Assembly: GCA_041393965.1 (NCBI GenBank) | Contig: JAWKJB010000003.1 | Location: 62,001-126,000 of the forward strand | Origin: Acidimicrobiia bacterium | Lineage (GTDB): Bacteria > Actinomycetota > Acidimicrobiia > Spongiisociales > UBA5794 | Direction of reading: 5' to 3' | Length of the DNA: 64,000 nt | In this document: piece after piece, positions 17,807 through 26,678 of the stretch | How positions within the stretch are numbered: position 1 is the stretch's first letter | Layout of the letters: each line of letters opens with the position of its first letter | Position numbers and translations under genes: made by a program | The notes under the pieces: generated by a model | The model's database searches: none | What the model was told of the DNA's origin: nothing | Seen by the model: only the letters and a program-made list of their open reading frames with translations

Positions 17807-19126
17807 ATGAAAGGTACCCCCACAGCCGAGAAACTGACCTACCGGTGCGAATCGTGCGGGCACACCTCGTCGCGATGGATGGGCTTCTGCCCCCAGTGCC
17901 GTTCGTCGGAGGGGCTCGTCGAGACGACCGTGCGACCACACCGGGTCGCTCCGTCGATCGATGTCGTGTCCGCGGATGCCCCGCCGAAGACGATCAACGG
18001 TCGGGCACCGACTGGTCTCGGGGAGTTCGATCGTGTGCTTGGGGGCGGCATGGTCCCCGGGGTGACGGTCCTCGTCGGAGGAGCGCCGGGCATCGGGAAA
18101 TCCACGCTTCTGCTCCACGCCGCGGACCGTTTCGCTTCGTCGACAGGACCCGTCCTCATCGCAACGGCAGAGGAATCGGCGCGGCAGGTGCAACTACGGG
18201 CGCACCGGGTCGGTGTGCGCACCGGCCAGGTGCTGATCGCGTCGGTCGCCGATGTCGACGACATCGTTGCCATTGCGGCAGCTCGGAAGCCAGCGGCGGT
18301 CATTGTCGATTCGATCCAGACCGTCTCGTCGACCGGCAGCAGCGGTGCGGCGGGTGGTGTTGTCCAGGTTCGTGATTGCGCGGCCCGCCTCATCGCGTTT
18401 GCGAAAAACTCGGACACTCCGGTGATCATCGTCGGGCATGTCACCAAGGACGGATCGATCGCGGGACCACGCACACTCGAGCACATGGTTGATGTGGTGT
18501 TGTACCTCGAAGGGGAGTCCGACGCCGGCCTTCGCTTCCTTCGCTCGGTGAAGAACCGCTACGGCGCGGTGCACGAGGTCGGTGTCTTCGACATGACACC
18601 GGACGGTCTCGTGGAGGTTCCCGATCCGAGCGGTTTGCTCGTGGGATTGCGCGACGACACCGCGCCGGGATCGGTGCTGTTCCCGGCCATCGAAGGGCGA
18701 CGGCCGGTGGTGGTCGAGGTCCAGGCGCTCGTCGTCGGATCGAACGCGTCGCAGCCGCGTCGGAGCGTCACCGGTCTTCTTCCTTCACGGGTCCACCAGA
18801 TCCTCGGCATTCTGACCCGCCACGCACGGATCCCGCTTGCGGGTCAGGAGGTCTACCTGTCCGTGATGGGCGGTGTGCGAATCTCCGAACCGGCCGCCGA
18901 CCTCCCGGTCGCGCTCGCCGTTGCTTCGGCCTTCCACGATGTCGCGCTCGGCAGGGTCGCGGCATGGGGCGAGCTCGGCCTGACCGGCGATGTGCGCCCG
19001 GCCCCCCGCCCGTTGGTGCGAACGGCCGAGATCGAACGGATCTCGGCTGGGCCCATCCTGTGCCCGGAAACGGGCTTCAAACGCCTCGATCGAGCTCTCG
19101 CGGCGACGGGGCTCGCATCCGGCTGA
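17807..19126 (+). CDS. radA: DNA repair protein RadA (Sms)
   Basis: RadA is a RecA-like ATPase that promotes branch migration in recombination. The 439-residue protein has an N-terminal C4 zinc finger (C-E-S-C-G and C-P-Q-C), Walker A G-A-P-G-I-G-K-S-T, the RadA-specific K-N-R-Y-G-A and a C-terminal Lon-protease-like domain. TACGGT lies seven bases before ATG 17807 with no ribosome binding site, so the transcript is probably leaderless. disA follows 60 bases downstream, the conserved radA-disA pairing. Confidence 0.94.
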   Translation: MKGTPTAEKLTYRCESCGHTSSRWMGFCPQCRSSEGLVETTVRPHRVAPSIDVVSADAPPKTINGRAPTGLGEFDRVLGGGMVPGVTVLVGGAPGIGKSTLLLHAADRFASSTGPVLIATAEESARQVQLRAHRVGVRTGQVLIASVADVDDIVAIAAARKPAAVIVDSIQTVSSTGSSGAAGGVVQVRDCAARLIAFAKNSDTPVIIVGHVTKDGSIAGPRTLEHMVDVVLYLEGESDAGLRFLRSVKNRYGAVHEVGVFDMTPDGLVEVPDPSGLLVGLRDDTAPGSVLFPAIEGRRPVVVEVQALVVGSNASQPRRSVTGLLPSRVHQILGILTRHARIPLAGQEVYLSVMGGVRISEPAADLPVALAVASAFHDVALGRVAAWGELGLTGDVRPAPRPLVRTAEIERISAGPILCPETGFKRLDRALAATGLASG

Positions 19127-19186
19127 ATCGCTCCGGATGGGCCGTTCACCCCGCTCTTGCCGACGATGCGACTACCCTGCGCTGCG

Positions 19187-20251
19187 ATGACGCCTCCCGA
19201 ATCGGCCCCACTTGAGATCCTGCGCCGCTTCGCGCCCGGCACGCCGTTGCGCAACGCAGCCGAACTGGTCATGCAGCAGGGAACCGGCGCCCTGATCCTG
19301 TTCGGATCGGGCCCCGAGGTCGACGATGTGTGCACCGGGGGCTTCGAATTGAGCGGAGCGGCGTTCACCGCCCAGCGAGTTGCCGAGCTCGCCAAGATGG
19401 ACGGCGGCATCGTCGTCGATGACCAAAAAGGTGCCATCGTGCGCGCCAATGTGCACTTCATGCCTGACGCGTCGATTGCAACGGCAGAAACCGGTACCCG
19501 GTTTCGTACCGCCGAGCGGCTTTCGATCCAGACCGGTTGCCCCGTCCTCGCCCTATCCGAGGAAGCCCTCGTCGTCGCCATCGTCTTTTACGGCCCGTCG
19601 CGGTTCATGTTGCAGTCAACGACTTCGCTCCTCGACGAGGCGAACCAGCGTCTCCAGTCCCTCGAGCGGCTCCGTCGACAGTTTGATGATGCGGTTGCGA
19701 GGTTGGAGCGATACGAAGTCGACGGCATCGTCTCGTTCCGGGAGGTGGTGAGCGTTGTGCAGCGTGCCGCCGTTATTCGACTTCTTGCGATGGAGCTCGA
19801 GCCCATCACCGCCGAACTTGGCGACCAGGCGTCGGTGATCTCCTTACAAGCAAGCGATCTCATCGAAGGAGTGGACGAGATCGCCGAACTGGTGAACATC
19901 GACTACCAGAAGCGAAAGCCGCGCAAGGAGACATCGATCTACTCCAAGCTCGACGGCCTGGATCGTGATGATCTGTTCGACCCATTCGCGGTCGGAGCGG
20001 CCCTCGGATTCCAGCCGACGGATTCCCATGTCGCGCCCCGAGGTGCGCGGGTGCTTGCGGGTGTTCCGAGGCTCCCCGACTCTGTGGCCGATGCGATCCT
20101 GAGGAAGTTCGGATCGTTCGAACGGTTGCGTGTCGCCACGGCGTCGGACCTCGACTCGGTTGACGGTGTCGGGCCGACGCGGGCCCAGACGATCCGTGCG
20201 TACCTCGACCGCCTCGAGGAGGTCGGGTTGCTCGGGGATGTCGTCAACTGA
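19187..20251 (+). CDS. disA: DisA, DNA-integrity-scanning diadenylate cyclase, with altered signature motifs
   Basis: DisA makes c-di-AMP and scans DNA. The 354-residue protein has the DAC domain (residues 10-150), a helical linker, and a C-terminal HhH DNA-binding region with V-D-G-V-G-P-T-R-A. The usual D-G-A motif is D72-G-G and the usual R-H-R is R105-F-R, so two conserved active-site motifs each differ by one residue. TACCCT lies eight bases before ATG 19187, again a leaderless-type start. Cyclase activity is likely but should not be assumed. Confidence 0.92.
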   Translation: MTPPESAPLEILRRFAPGTPLRNAAELVMQQGTGALILFGSGPEVDDVCTGGFELSGAAFTAQRVAELAKMDGGIVVDDQKGAIVRANVHFMPDASIATAETGTRFRTAERLSIQTGCPVLALSEEALVVAIVFYGPSRFMLQSTTSLLDEANQRLQSLERLRRQFDDAVARLERYEVDGIVSFREVVSVVQRAAVIRLLAMELEPITAELGDQASVISLQASDLIEGVDEIAELVNIDYQKRKPRKETSIYSKLDGLDRDDLFDPFAVGAALGFQPTDSHVAPRGARVLAGVPRLPDSVADAILRKFGSFERLRVATASDLDSVDGVGPTRAQTIRAYLDRLEEVGLLGDVVN

Positions 20252-20310
20252 CCCAGCGCTTGGTCCAACAACCGATACACTCGTTGTCCGACAAGATGCA
20301 TTGAGGATTC

Positions 20311-21045
20311 GTGCCAGCAAAGAAGAAACCAACACAGAGCAAGCCGGCGGCCAAGAAGAAGCCGGCGCGCAAATCAGCCGCCAAGAAGCCAGCGACCGCC
20401 AAGTCGGCCACGAAGAAGCCAGCGGCCAAGAAACCAGCGGCCAAGAAGTCGACCGCCAAGAAACCAGCGGCCAAGAAGTCGACCCCCAAGAGGTCGACCG
20501 CCAAGAAGAAGCGATCGGCGAAGAAGCCAGCAGCAAAGAAGTATGCCTTCGAGGTCGGCGACAAGGTCGTCTACCCGCACCACGGCGCCGCCACCATCGT
20601 CAAGATGGAGCGCATCGAGTTCGATGGGGCGAAGAAGGACTACTTCATGCTCGAGGTGGCTACCGATCAACTCACGATCCAGGTTCCGGCCGAGAGCGCC
20701 GTCGAACGGGGTGTGCGTCCGGTCATCTCCAAGACCAAGGCGCGGCAGGTCTTCGCCACCTTCAAGGAAGATCCGCAGGAAGCCGGTTCCAACTGGAGCC
20801 GCTGGTACAAGCTGCTGACCGAGAAGATCAACTCGGGGGACATCTTCCAGGTTGCCGAGGTGGTCCGTGATCTCACCTACGCGCAGCAGGTCAAGGGCAT
20901 CTCTCCGGCGTTGAAGCGCATGCTCGCCAAAGCACGGCTGATCATCGTCTCGGAGCTGCGGTTCTCGCTCGACCTGAGCGAGGAGGACGCTATCAAGAAG
21001 CTCGACCGGGCGTTGCCAAAGGTCGAGGAACCACTCGAGGCCTGA
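20311..21045 (+). CDS. carD: CarD-family RNA-polymerase-binding regulator with histone-H1-like tail
   Basis: CarD binds the RNA polymerase beta subunit and stabilises open complexes, especially at rRNA promoters. Residues 78-235 are a normal CarD/CdnL: F-E-V-G-D-K-V-V-Y-P-H-H-G-A at the interaction domain and the helical C-terminus with R-W-Y-K and L-S-E-E-D-A. Residues 1-77 are almost only Lys, Ala, Pro, Ser and Thr, built from repeated A-A-K-K-P/S units, like a histone H1 or bacterial H1-like tail. The start is GTG 20311 behind TGAGGA, with TACACT further upstream. The tail should bind DNA without sequence preference (inference). Confidence 0.92.
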   Translation: MPAKKKPTQSKPAAKKKPARKSAAKKPATAKSATKKPAAKKPAAKKSTAKKPAAKKSTPKRSTAKKKRSAKKPAAKKYAFEVGDKVVYPHHGAATIVKMERIEFDGAKKDYFMLEVATDQLTIQVPAESAVERGVRPVISKTKARQVFATFKEDPQEAGSNWSRWYKLLTEKINSGDIFQVAEVVRDLTYAQQVKGISPALKRMLAKARLIIVSELRFSLDLSEEDAIKKLDRALPKVEEPLEA

Positions 21046-21067
21046 TGGGCGTGGACCCCACCGTCTG

Positions 21068-21694
21068 ATGACCCCATGGGCAATCGTGGTGGCAGCGGGC
21101 TCGGGGGAACGCTACGGCGGTCCGAAACACGAACTGATGCTCGATGGCGTGCCGCTGTGGAAGCGTTCCGTGTTGACACTCCGGGCAGCCGGGGTGGACT
21201 CGGTCGTTGTCGTCGGCGATGTCGAAGGTGGAATCCCGGGTGGTGCGCGACGAAGGGACTCGGTCGCGGCGGGCCTTGCGGCCGTGCCTGAGATGGTCGA
21301 CTGGGTTCTCGTTCACGACGGCGCTCGGCCACTCGTGACTCGCCGTCTGGTGGCCCGTGTTGTCGAGGCAGCCCTGTCGGGGGTCGCCGACGCGGTGGTT
21401 CCGGCATTGGAGGTTACCGACACCCTCAAGGAGGTGGAGGGAGCAGCCGTCGTGGGAACGGTCGATCGGAGCCGCCTTGCGGCCGTGCAGACACCCCAGG
21501 CGTTCCGGGCGTCGATGCTGCGCGAAGCGCATCGAATCGACCCCGACGATGATGTCACCGACGACGCCGGCCTCATCGAGAGGATCGGCGGTACGGTGGT
21601 CTGTGTGCGTGGTGAACGAACGAACATCAAGATCACCTTCGAGGGGGACCTCGCAATCGCTGGTGCCATCTTGGAGCAGCTACACGATGACTGA
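21068..21694 (+). CDS. ispD: 2-C-methyl-D-erythritol 4-phosphate cytidylyltransferase
   Basis: IspD adds CMP from CTP to MEP in the non-mevalonate isoprenoid pathway. The 208-residue protein starts with A-A-G-S-G-E-R-Y-G, then has L-V-H-D-G-A-R-P, V-Q-T-P-Q-A-F-R and K-I-T-F-E-G-D-L near the end, all standard. It is separated from carD by 22 bases and overlaps ispF, as in many actinobacteria. Confidence 0.95.
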   Translation: MTPWAIVVAAGSGERYGGPKHELMLDGVPLWKRSVLTLRAAGVDSVVVVGDVEGGIPGGARRRDSVAAGLAAVPEMVDWVLVHDGARPLVTRRLVARVVEAALSGVADAVVPALEVTDTLKEVEGAAVVGTVDRSRLAAVQTPQAFRASMLREAHRIDPDDDVTDDAGLIERIGGTVVCVRGERTNIKITFEGDLAIAGAILEQLHDD

Positions 21695-22166
21695 CACCCG
21701 AACCGGGATCGGCTATGACGCGCACGCTTTCGGCGGTGTCGGTCCTGTTGTCCTGTGTGGTGTTCCCATCGACCACCCGACCGGCGTCGTCGGTACCTCG
21801 GATGCCGATGTGGCGGTTCACGCGGTGTGCGATGCGCTTCTCGGCGCCGCGGCCCTCGGCGATCTCGGTGAGCACTTCCCGAGTGTCGCTGCGAGTTCCA
21901 TCGATGCAGACTCGCTCGAGATGCTGTCGACCTGTACGGACATGGTCAACGCTGACGGGTACACCGTGTCGAGCATCGATGTCACGATCATCGCCCAGCA
22001 GGTTCGGGTTGCGCCCCACCGGGACCGCATGCGGACGAACCTCGCCAACGCAACTTCCACCTCGCTCGAGCGCGTCTCGGTGAAAGGCACCACCACCGAC
22101 CACCTGGGTTGGATCGGCCGCAACGAGGGTCTCGCCGCCGTCGCCGTTGTCACCATCGCACGCTGA
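21687..22166 (+). CDS. ispF: 2-C-methyl-D-erythritol 2,4-cyclodiphosphate synthase
   Basis: IspF cyclises CDP-ME 2-phosphate, two steps after IspD. The 159-residue protein has the zinc motif G-Y-D-A-H-A-F (Asp and His ligands), S-D-A-D-V-A-V-H-A-V-C-D-A-L-L-G-A and the C-terminal K-G-T-T-T-D-x-L-G-x-I-G-R. ATG 21687 overlaps the ispD stop by eight bases. A very large hairpin follows the stop. Confidence 0.96.
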   Translation: MTDTRTGIGYDAHAFGGVGPVVLCGVPIDHPTGVVGTSDADVAVHAVCDALLGAAALGDLGEHFPSVAASSIDADSLEMLSTCTDMVNADGYTVSSIDVTIIAQQVRVAPHRDRMRTNLANATSTSLERVSVKGTTTDHLGWIGRNEGLAAVAVVTIAR

Positions 22167-22176
22167 CCACGGTGTC

Positions 22177-22289
22177 AACGCGTACCCAGGGTTCCCGTTC
22201 TACTAAAAGGTACATTCTGGCCCATAGAACAGGCCGTTCCGTGGGCCACAGTTGACCTTTCTGTTGAACGGGAACCCTGGGTACGCGTT
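22177..22289. repeat. Long perfect inverted repeat (113 nt), convergent terminator or intergenic mobile repeat
   Basis: A 24-bp arm at 22177-22200 is perfectly complementary to 22266-22289. Inside it a second imperfect pairing (around GGCCCA and TGGGCC) extends the stem towards a short loop. It lies between convergent ispF and the GDPD gene, and its right arm touches the GDPD stop. The left half (22180-22237) recurs at 49096-49153 with 51 of 58 bases identical. It probably ends transcription from both sides. Confidence 0.8.
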
Positions 22290-23011
22290 CACAGGTGGTC
22301 GGCGACGCGGCGGCCGACCGCTGGATCGTTCGTGAAGATCCCAACGATGCCGGCGTGGAACAGGCGATCCATTTCGGTGGGATCGTCAACGGTCCATGCG
22401 AACAAGCCGAGTCCGTATGCGCCCGCCTGGTCAACGAGACCGGCAGCGTCTCGTGCGAGGTGACCGGCGTCGAGATGCACCGTCCGATGGCCCTCACGGC
22501 GCGCCACACCGAAGGCAGCCGACAAGCGGCGAGAGACCACGAGGCCTGTCGCGATGTGGGGTGCAAGCTCCCGTGATCGCCGAACGACGCCCGCGTCGAA
22601 GGACGAGATCAGCACTCTCGACGGATCGTCGCGAGCCTCGATCTCGTCGATCGTCGCATCGGTGATGGTGCGGCTCCGGTCGAACCCTCGTTCCGTCCGA
22701 TGGTTCTTGATCTCGACATTCACAAACACATGCCGTGGGATCACCTCGAGAGCCTCGCGTAGGGTGGGTATCTCGGACACCGATCGTAGCTCGCTGAGCG
22801 TGCGCGCCGAGATCCTTCCACCCCTCGCATGGGTCGGATCGTGGGAAAGAACGAGGTACCCGTCTGCGCAGCGTCGCACATCGAGCTCGATGCCGTCAGC
22901 GCCTGCGGCCACGGCGCGTTCGAACGCTTCGATGGAGTTGTCGGGCGCGTGGGCGCTGTCGCCTCGGTGGGCATACACCAGCGGACCCGGTCCCTGGGGT
23001 GTCCGGCTCAT
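22289..23011 (-). CDS. Glycerophosphodiester phosphodiesterase
   Basis: GDPD hydrolyses glycerophosphodiesters to glycerol 3-phosphate and an alcohol. The 240-residue protein begins with the typical A-H-R-G-D-S and P-D-N-S-I-E-A-F, then E-L-D-V-R...G-Y-L-V-L-S-H-D, giving the metal and catalytic His/Glu/Asp set. There is no signal peptide, so it acts in the cytoplasm. The start at ATG 23011 is supported by TACTGT seven bases upstream (leaderless type) and by the position of the H-R-G motif. Confidence 0.9.
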   Translation of the reverse strand: MSRTPQGPGPLVYAHRGDSAHAPDNSIEAFERAVAAGADGIELDVRRCADGYLVLSHDPTHARGGRISARTLSELRSVSEIPTLREALEVIPRHVFVNVEIKNHRTERGFDRSRTITDATIDEIEARDDPSRVLISSFDAGVVRRSRELAPHIATGLVVSRRLSAAFGVARREGHRTVHLDAGHLARDAAGLVDQAGAYGLGLFAWTVDDPTEMDRLFHAGIVGIFTNDPAVGRRVADHL

Positions 23012-23120
23012 CGGCTGCACAGTACCCCCGCCGACGACATCGTTGGAAGCGGGGACCCGAGCGATGTCGACACGCCCCGCATCTGCGGGTCGGGTGGCCA
23101 GAATCGGTAGCATTCCCGCC

Positions 23121-24506
23121 ATGCAGGTCTACAACACGATGGAGCGTGCCGTCGTCCCGTTCGATCCCAAGGATCCCGAGCGGGTGACTATCTATGTGTG
23201 CGGGCCAACCGTGCAATCCGAGCCCCATCTCGGACACGGTCGATCAGCGGTCGCGTTCGATGTGTTGTGGAGATACCTCGAGTGGGTTGGCTACGGCGTC
23301 GAATTCGTTCGCAATGTGACCGATGTCGACGACAAGATCATCGATCGCGCGAACGAGATGGGCTTGACGACACAACAGGTCGCTGCTGAGGCGTTTGACT
23401 CCTTCACCGTTGCGTACGACCGGCTGGGCAACCGTCGACCGACGATCGAACCAAAAGCCACCGAGCACATCGACACGATGATCAAAGCGATCGGCTCGCT
23501 CATCGACCGGGGGGTCGCCTACGAGTCCGGCGGCGATGTCTACTTCTCGGTTCGGTCGTTCGAACCATACGGCAAGCTCTCCCGGCACGACCTTGACGAC
23601 CTGCGAATCGGGGATCGCGTCGACCACTCCTCCAACAAGCACGATGTTCTGGACTTCGCGCTCTGGAAGGCTGCGAAGCCGGACGAGCCCGCGTGGGACA
23701 GCCCATGGGGCCAAGGACGACCCGGATGGCACATCGAGTGCTCAGCGATGGCCGCCGAGTACCTCGGGCAGCCTTTCGACATCCATGGCGGGGGCACCGA
23801 TCTCATATTCCCGCACCACGAGAACGAGATCGCCCAGGCCGAAGCCGCCACTGGCGATACCTTCGCCCGGTATTGGATGCACAACGGCATGCTCAACCTC
23901 GTTGGCGAGAAGATGTCGAAGTCCACCGGACATGTTGTGTCCCTGCTTGACGGGCTCGACCGCTGGGATCCGATGGCCATTCGGCTGTTCTACCTCAGGA
24001 CGCACTACCGAAAGCCCCTCGACTTCTCCGAGGATGCCATTGGCGACGCGGAAGCGAGCCTCGAACGGCTTCGGGCGTTCCGTCGTCGAACCGTCGGCTT
24101 GGTCCGTCAGGAAGCTGATCCGGAGGTTCTCGGGGAGTTCCGAAGCCACATGGACAACGACCTCGATGTTGCCGGCGCCCTCGGCGTCATCTTCGACACG
24201 GTGAGGAACGCCAACGCGGCCATGGATCGAGGGTCCACGCCGTCCGCATCGATTACTGCCGTGGATGAGTTGCTCGCAGTTCTCGGGCTCGATGTGGATG
24301 CCCCGACCGACGACGCGGTCGATGTGGATTCCCTTGCAGACGAGCTCGACATCGCGGATCGTTCCATCAACGGTCTCGTGGCAGCGCGCGACGCGGCGCG
24401 CCGCGACCGCGACTTTGCTCGTGCTGACGCCATTCGAGACGGCCTTGCGGAACGAGATATCATCATCGAGGACACACCCGATGGCACGCGCTGGCATCGG
24501 AGCTGA
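23121..24506 (+). CDS. cysS: Cysteinyl-tRNA synthetase
   Basis: CysS charges tRNA-Cys. The 461-residue protein has zinc-site cysteine and HIGH-like motifs (Y-V-C-G-P-T-V, H-L-G-H-G-R), the F-V-R-N-V-T-D-V-D-D-K-I segment and K-M-S-K-S-T-G. It could be the related mycothiol ligase MshC, but its length and the cysS-rlmB neighbourhood fit CysS better. TAGCAT lies seven bases before ATG 23121, another leaderless-type start, divergent from GDPD. Confidence 0.92.
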   Translation: MQVYNTMERAVVPFDPKDPERVTIYVCGPTVQSEPHLGHGRSAVAFDVLWRYLEWVGYGVEFVRNVTDVDDKIIDRANEMGLTTQQVAAEAFDSFTVAYDRLGNRRPTIEPKATEHIDTMIKAIGSLIDRGVAYESGGDVYFSVRSFEPYGKLSRHDLDDLRIGDRVDHSSNKHDVLDFALWKAAKPDEPAWDSPWGQGRPGWHIECSAMAAEYLGQPFDIHGGGTDLIFPHHENEIAQAEAATGDTFARYWMHNGMLNLVGEKMSKSTGHVVSLLDGLDRWDPMAIRLFYLRTHYRKPLDFSEDAIGDAEASLERLRAFRRRTVGLVRQEADPEVLGEFRSHMDNDLDVAGALGVIFDTVRNANAAMDRGSTPSASITAVDELLAVLGLDVDAPTDDAVDVDSLADELDIADRSINGLVAARDAARRDRDFARADAIRDGLAERDIIIEDTPDGTRWHRS

Positions 24507-25221
24507 CCTCGAGGGCTATCACGCCATCCGAGCGGCTCTCGACGCTGGGCGGGTTCGCTCCCTGAAGGTGGAGCGAGGTCGAATCGGGCACGCCGAAATC
24601 GCCGTACTCGTCGAGGACGCCACGGTCCGCGGCATCGAGGTGATGCTTGTCGACGATGTGCGCGAGGGAGCTTCCACGAGTGCACCCCAAGGTGTGGTCG
24701 CCGCCTGTGAACCGATTCGAACGATGGCGCTCGATGAAGCAGCCACGACGGGTGATCCACCTGCGCTGCTCGTGATGGACCATGTCGAGGACCCACGGAA
24801 CCTCGGCGCCGCTGCGCGGTCCGCCGACGCGGCGGGAATCTCCGCCATGGTGGTCTCGCACAACCGGTCCGCTCCACTTGGAGCAACGGCCTTCAAGGCA
24901 GCGGCCGGTGCGCTCGAACGGCTCCCGGTTGTGTCCGTCTCGTCGATTCCGGATGCGCTGCTGCGGCTGAGCAAGGCCGGGCTGTGGTGTGTCGGGCTCG
25001 ACGGATCCGCTGATCGGTCGCTGCTCGGACTCGACCTGCTCGGTGAACCGGTCGCGGTGTGTGTCGGAGCCGAGGGTCGCGGCCTTTCCCGTCTCGCAGC
25101 CGAACGGTGTGATGTGCTGGTTCGCATCCCGATGGTGGGATCCGTCGAGAGCCTCAACGCTTCGGTCGCCAGCGCCCTCGCGTGCTATGAGGTGGCTCGC
25201 GTGCGCGGCTGGGTATCCTGA
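24481..25221 (+). CDS. rlmB: SpoU/TrmH-family 23S rRNA (Gm2251) methyltransferase
   Basis: RlmB methylates the 2'-OH of G2251 in 23S rRNA using SAM. The 246-residue protein has an N-terminal L30e-like substrate-binding domain and a SPOUT knot domain with D-H-V-E-D-P-R-N-L-G-A-A-A-R, G-A-E-G-R-G-L-S and I-P-M-x-G-x-V-x-S-L-N-A-S-V-A. It overlaps cysS by 26 bases, so the two are co-translated, and is followed by a tRNA gene. Confidence 0.9.
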   Translation: MARAGIGADLEGYHAIRAALDAGRVRSLKVERGRIGHAEIAVLVEDATVRGIEVMLVDDVREGASTSAPQGVVAACEPIRTMALDEAATTGDPPALLVMDHVEDPRNLGAAARSADAAGISAMVVSHNRSAPLGATAFKAAAGALERLPVVSVSSIPDALLRLSKAGLWCVGLDGSADRSLLGLDLLGEPVAVCVGAEGRGLSRLAAERCDVLVRIPMVGSVESLNASVASALACYEVARVRGWVS

Positions 25222-25228
25222 TCCCCGT

Positions 25229-25302
25229 GCTGGCGTAGCTCAGTTGGCCAGAGCAGCCGCCTTGTAAGCGGCAGGTCATGGGTTCGAGTCCCATCGCCAG
25301 CT
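25229..25302 (+). tRNA. tRNA-Thr (anticodon TGT)
   Basis: All four arms fold. The acceptor GCTGGCG pairs with CGCCAGC, the D arm reads AGCTC...GAGC, the anticodon stem GCCGC/GCGGC holds loop CTTGTAA, and the T arm ATGGG/CCCAT holds TTCGAGT. The anticodon TGT reads ACA/ACG threonine codons. CCA is not encoded. Confidence 0.96.
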
Positions 25303-25395
25303 CTGACGATTCCCAAGCGCGGTCGTCGGACCGTTGAGGCGTCCGACCGGCGGTCGGTTCTCGTGGTCGAGGTCCGCCACCGATACAATCGGCGA

Positions 25396-26616
25396 GTGGC
25401 CGACGAGCACCGCGATTACGACGAACCCAAGGGCCGGAACCTCACCATGGTGATTCGCCGTCTCGGTGTGTTCTCATGGTCGATGATCGGTGTTTTGATC
25501 CTCACGGCAATCGTCTTCTGGCTCATCGACAAGGGACGGATCGTCCTTGCACCGCTGTTGCTGGCAGTGGTGATCGTGTTTGTTCTCAATCCGATGGTCT
25601 CGTGGCTTCACCGTCGCGGTGTTCCCCGGATCCTCGGTGCCCTGCTCGGCTTCCTCGCCTTCTTCGCAGGGCTCGCTCTCGTCGCCGTCGTGGTTACTCC
25701 CGACATCATCGACCAGACCCAGTCGCTCGTCGACCGCTTCCCAACGATCTTCGACGACACCGCCCAGCAGCTGCGCGATCTGCTCGACGACCTCGGGTTC
25801 GGGAGCATCGCGGTGTGGAGCTATCAGGATCTGGTGGACTACCTCAACGACCCCGGCAATAGGGACACGCTCATCGATCTGTTGACCGCCAACATCGGGA
25901 GTGTCACCGCTGGTGTATTCGAGTTCATCCTCGTGTTCCTCATCGGTCCCGTCCTTGCGTTCTACTTCCTCGTCGATCTTCCCTCAACGGGTGAGAGGAT
26001 GGTCGGGCTGATCCCCCCGAAGAAGCGGGGCGAGATGATGCATCTCGGCCGTCAGCTCAATGTCGCGCTCGGCGGGTTTCTTCGAGGGCAGCTCGTCGTT
26101 GCGCTGATCGTCGGTTCGCTGCTCTCCTTCGGATACTGGTTGATCGGCCTCGATTTCTGGTTGCTGATCGGAATCATCGGCGGCATTCTCAACATCGTTC
26201 CGTTCCTCGGGCCCTGGATCGGTGGTGCGCTCGGGGTCATCGTGGCGCTCACAACAGGGGACTTCTCGACGGTGGTCTGGGCGGTCGTCGTCGCCGTCGT
26301 TGTGCAGCAGATCGACAACAACTTCGTGTCGCCAACGGTCCTGCGCGCAACGGTTCGGCTGCACCCCACGGTCACCCTGCTCGTCCTTGTGCTCGGCGGA
26401 GCCCTTGCGGGCATCTGGGGCGTCATCATCGCTGTGCCGCTGACGGCCTCTCTCAAGATCCTCGTTGGTCACTGGTGGCGAACACGCGTCCTCGGGCAGA
26501 CCTGGGAGGAGGCAGCAGAGGCGATGTTCGACGAACCGGTGGTGCCCCGTCACCGCCGAACCGGTGAGCTTCCGGTCGTGATCGCAGGTGATGCGAGCTC
26601 GGTCGACACCGATTGA
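25396..26616 (+). CDS. AI-2E/PerM-family membrane transporter
   Basis: The 406-residue protein has about eight membrane segments arranged as in AI-2E (PerM/TqsA) transporters: an N-terminal pair, a large amphipathic region (residues 110-170), and the C-terminal P-F-L-G-P-W-I-G-G and V-Q-Q-I-D-N-N-F-V-S-P-T segments typical of the family. Some members export autoinducer-2 or act as Na+/H+ antiporters, so the substrate here is open. TACAAT lies six bases before GTG 25396 with no ribosome binding site (leaderless type). Confidence 0.88.
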   Translation: MADEHRDYDEPKGRNLTMVIRRLGVFSWSMIGVLILTAIVFWLIDKGRIVLAPLLLAVVIVFVLNPMVSWLHRRGVPRILGALLGFLAFFAGLALVAVVVTPDIIDQTQSLVDRFPTIFDDTAQQLRDLLDDLGFGSIAVWSYQDLVDYLNDPGNRDTLIDLLTANIGSVTAGVFEFILVFLIGPVLAFYFLVDLPSTGERMVGLIPPKKRGEMMHLGRQLNVALGGFLRGQLVVALIVGSLLSFGYWLIGLDFWLLIGIIGGILNIVPFLGPWIGGALGVIVALTTGDFSTVVWAVVVAVVVQQIDNNFVSPTVLRATVRLHPTVTLLVLVLGGALAGIWGVIIAVPLTASLKILVGHWWRTRVLGQTWEEAAEAMFDEPVVPRHRRTGELPVVIAGDASSVDTD

Positions 26617-26660
26617 GACGACACCGATTGAGACACGCTTGAGACACGATTGAGACACAG
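26604..26660. repeat. Short tandem repeat GACAC(C)GATTGA
   Basis: Starting in the last codons of the PerM-like gene, a 11-15 base unit (GACACCGATTGA, GACACGCTTGA, GACACGATTGA) is repeated four to five times. The stop codon lies inside the repeat, so slippage here would alter only the last residues. Confidence 0.6.
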
Positions 26661-26678
26661 AGGGTCTGTCGATATGGC

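Noticed and set aside
23121..24506. CysS as the mycothiol ligase MshC
   Set aside because: The length, the KMSKS motif and the neighbouring rlmB and tRNA gene fit CysS. I could not run the phylogeny that would settle it.
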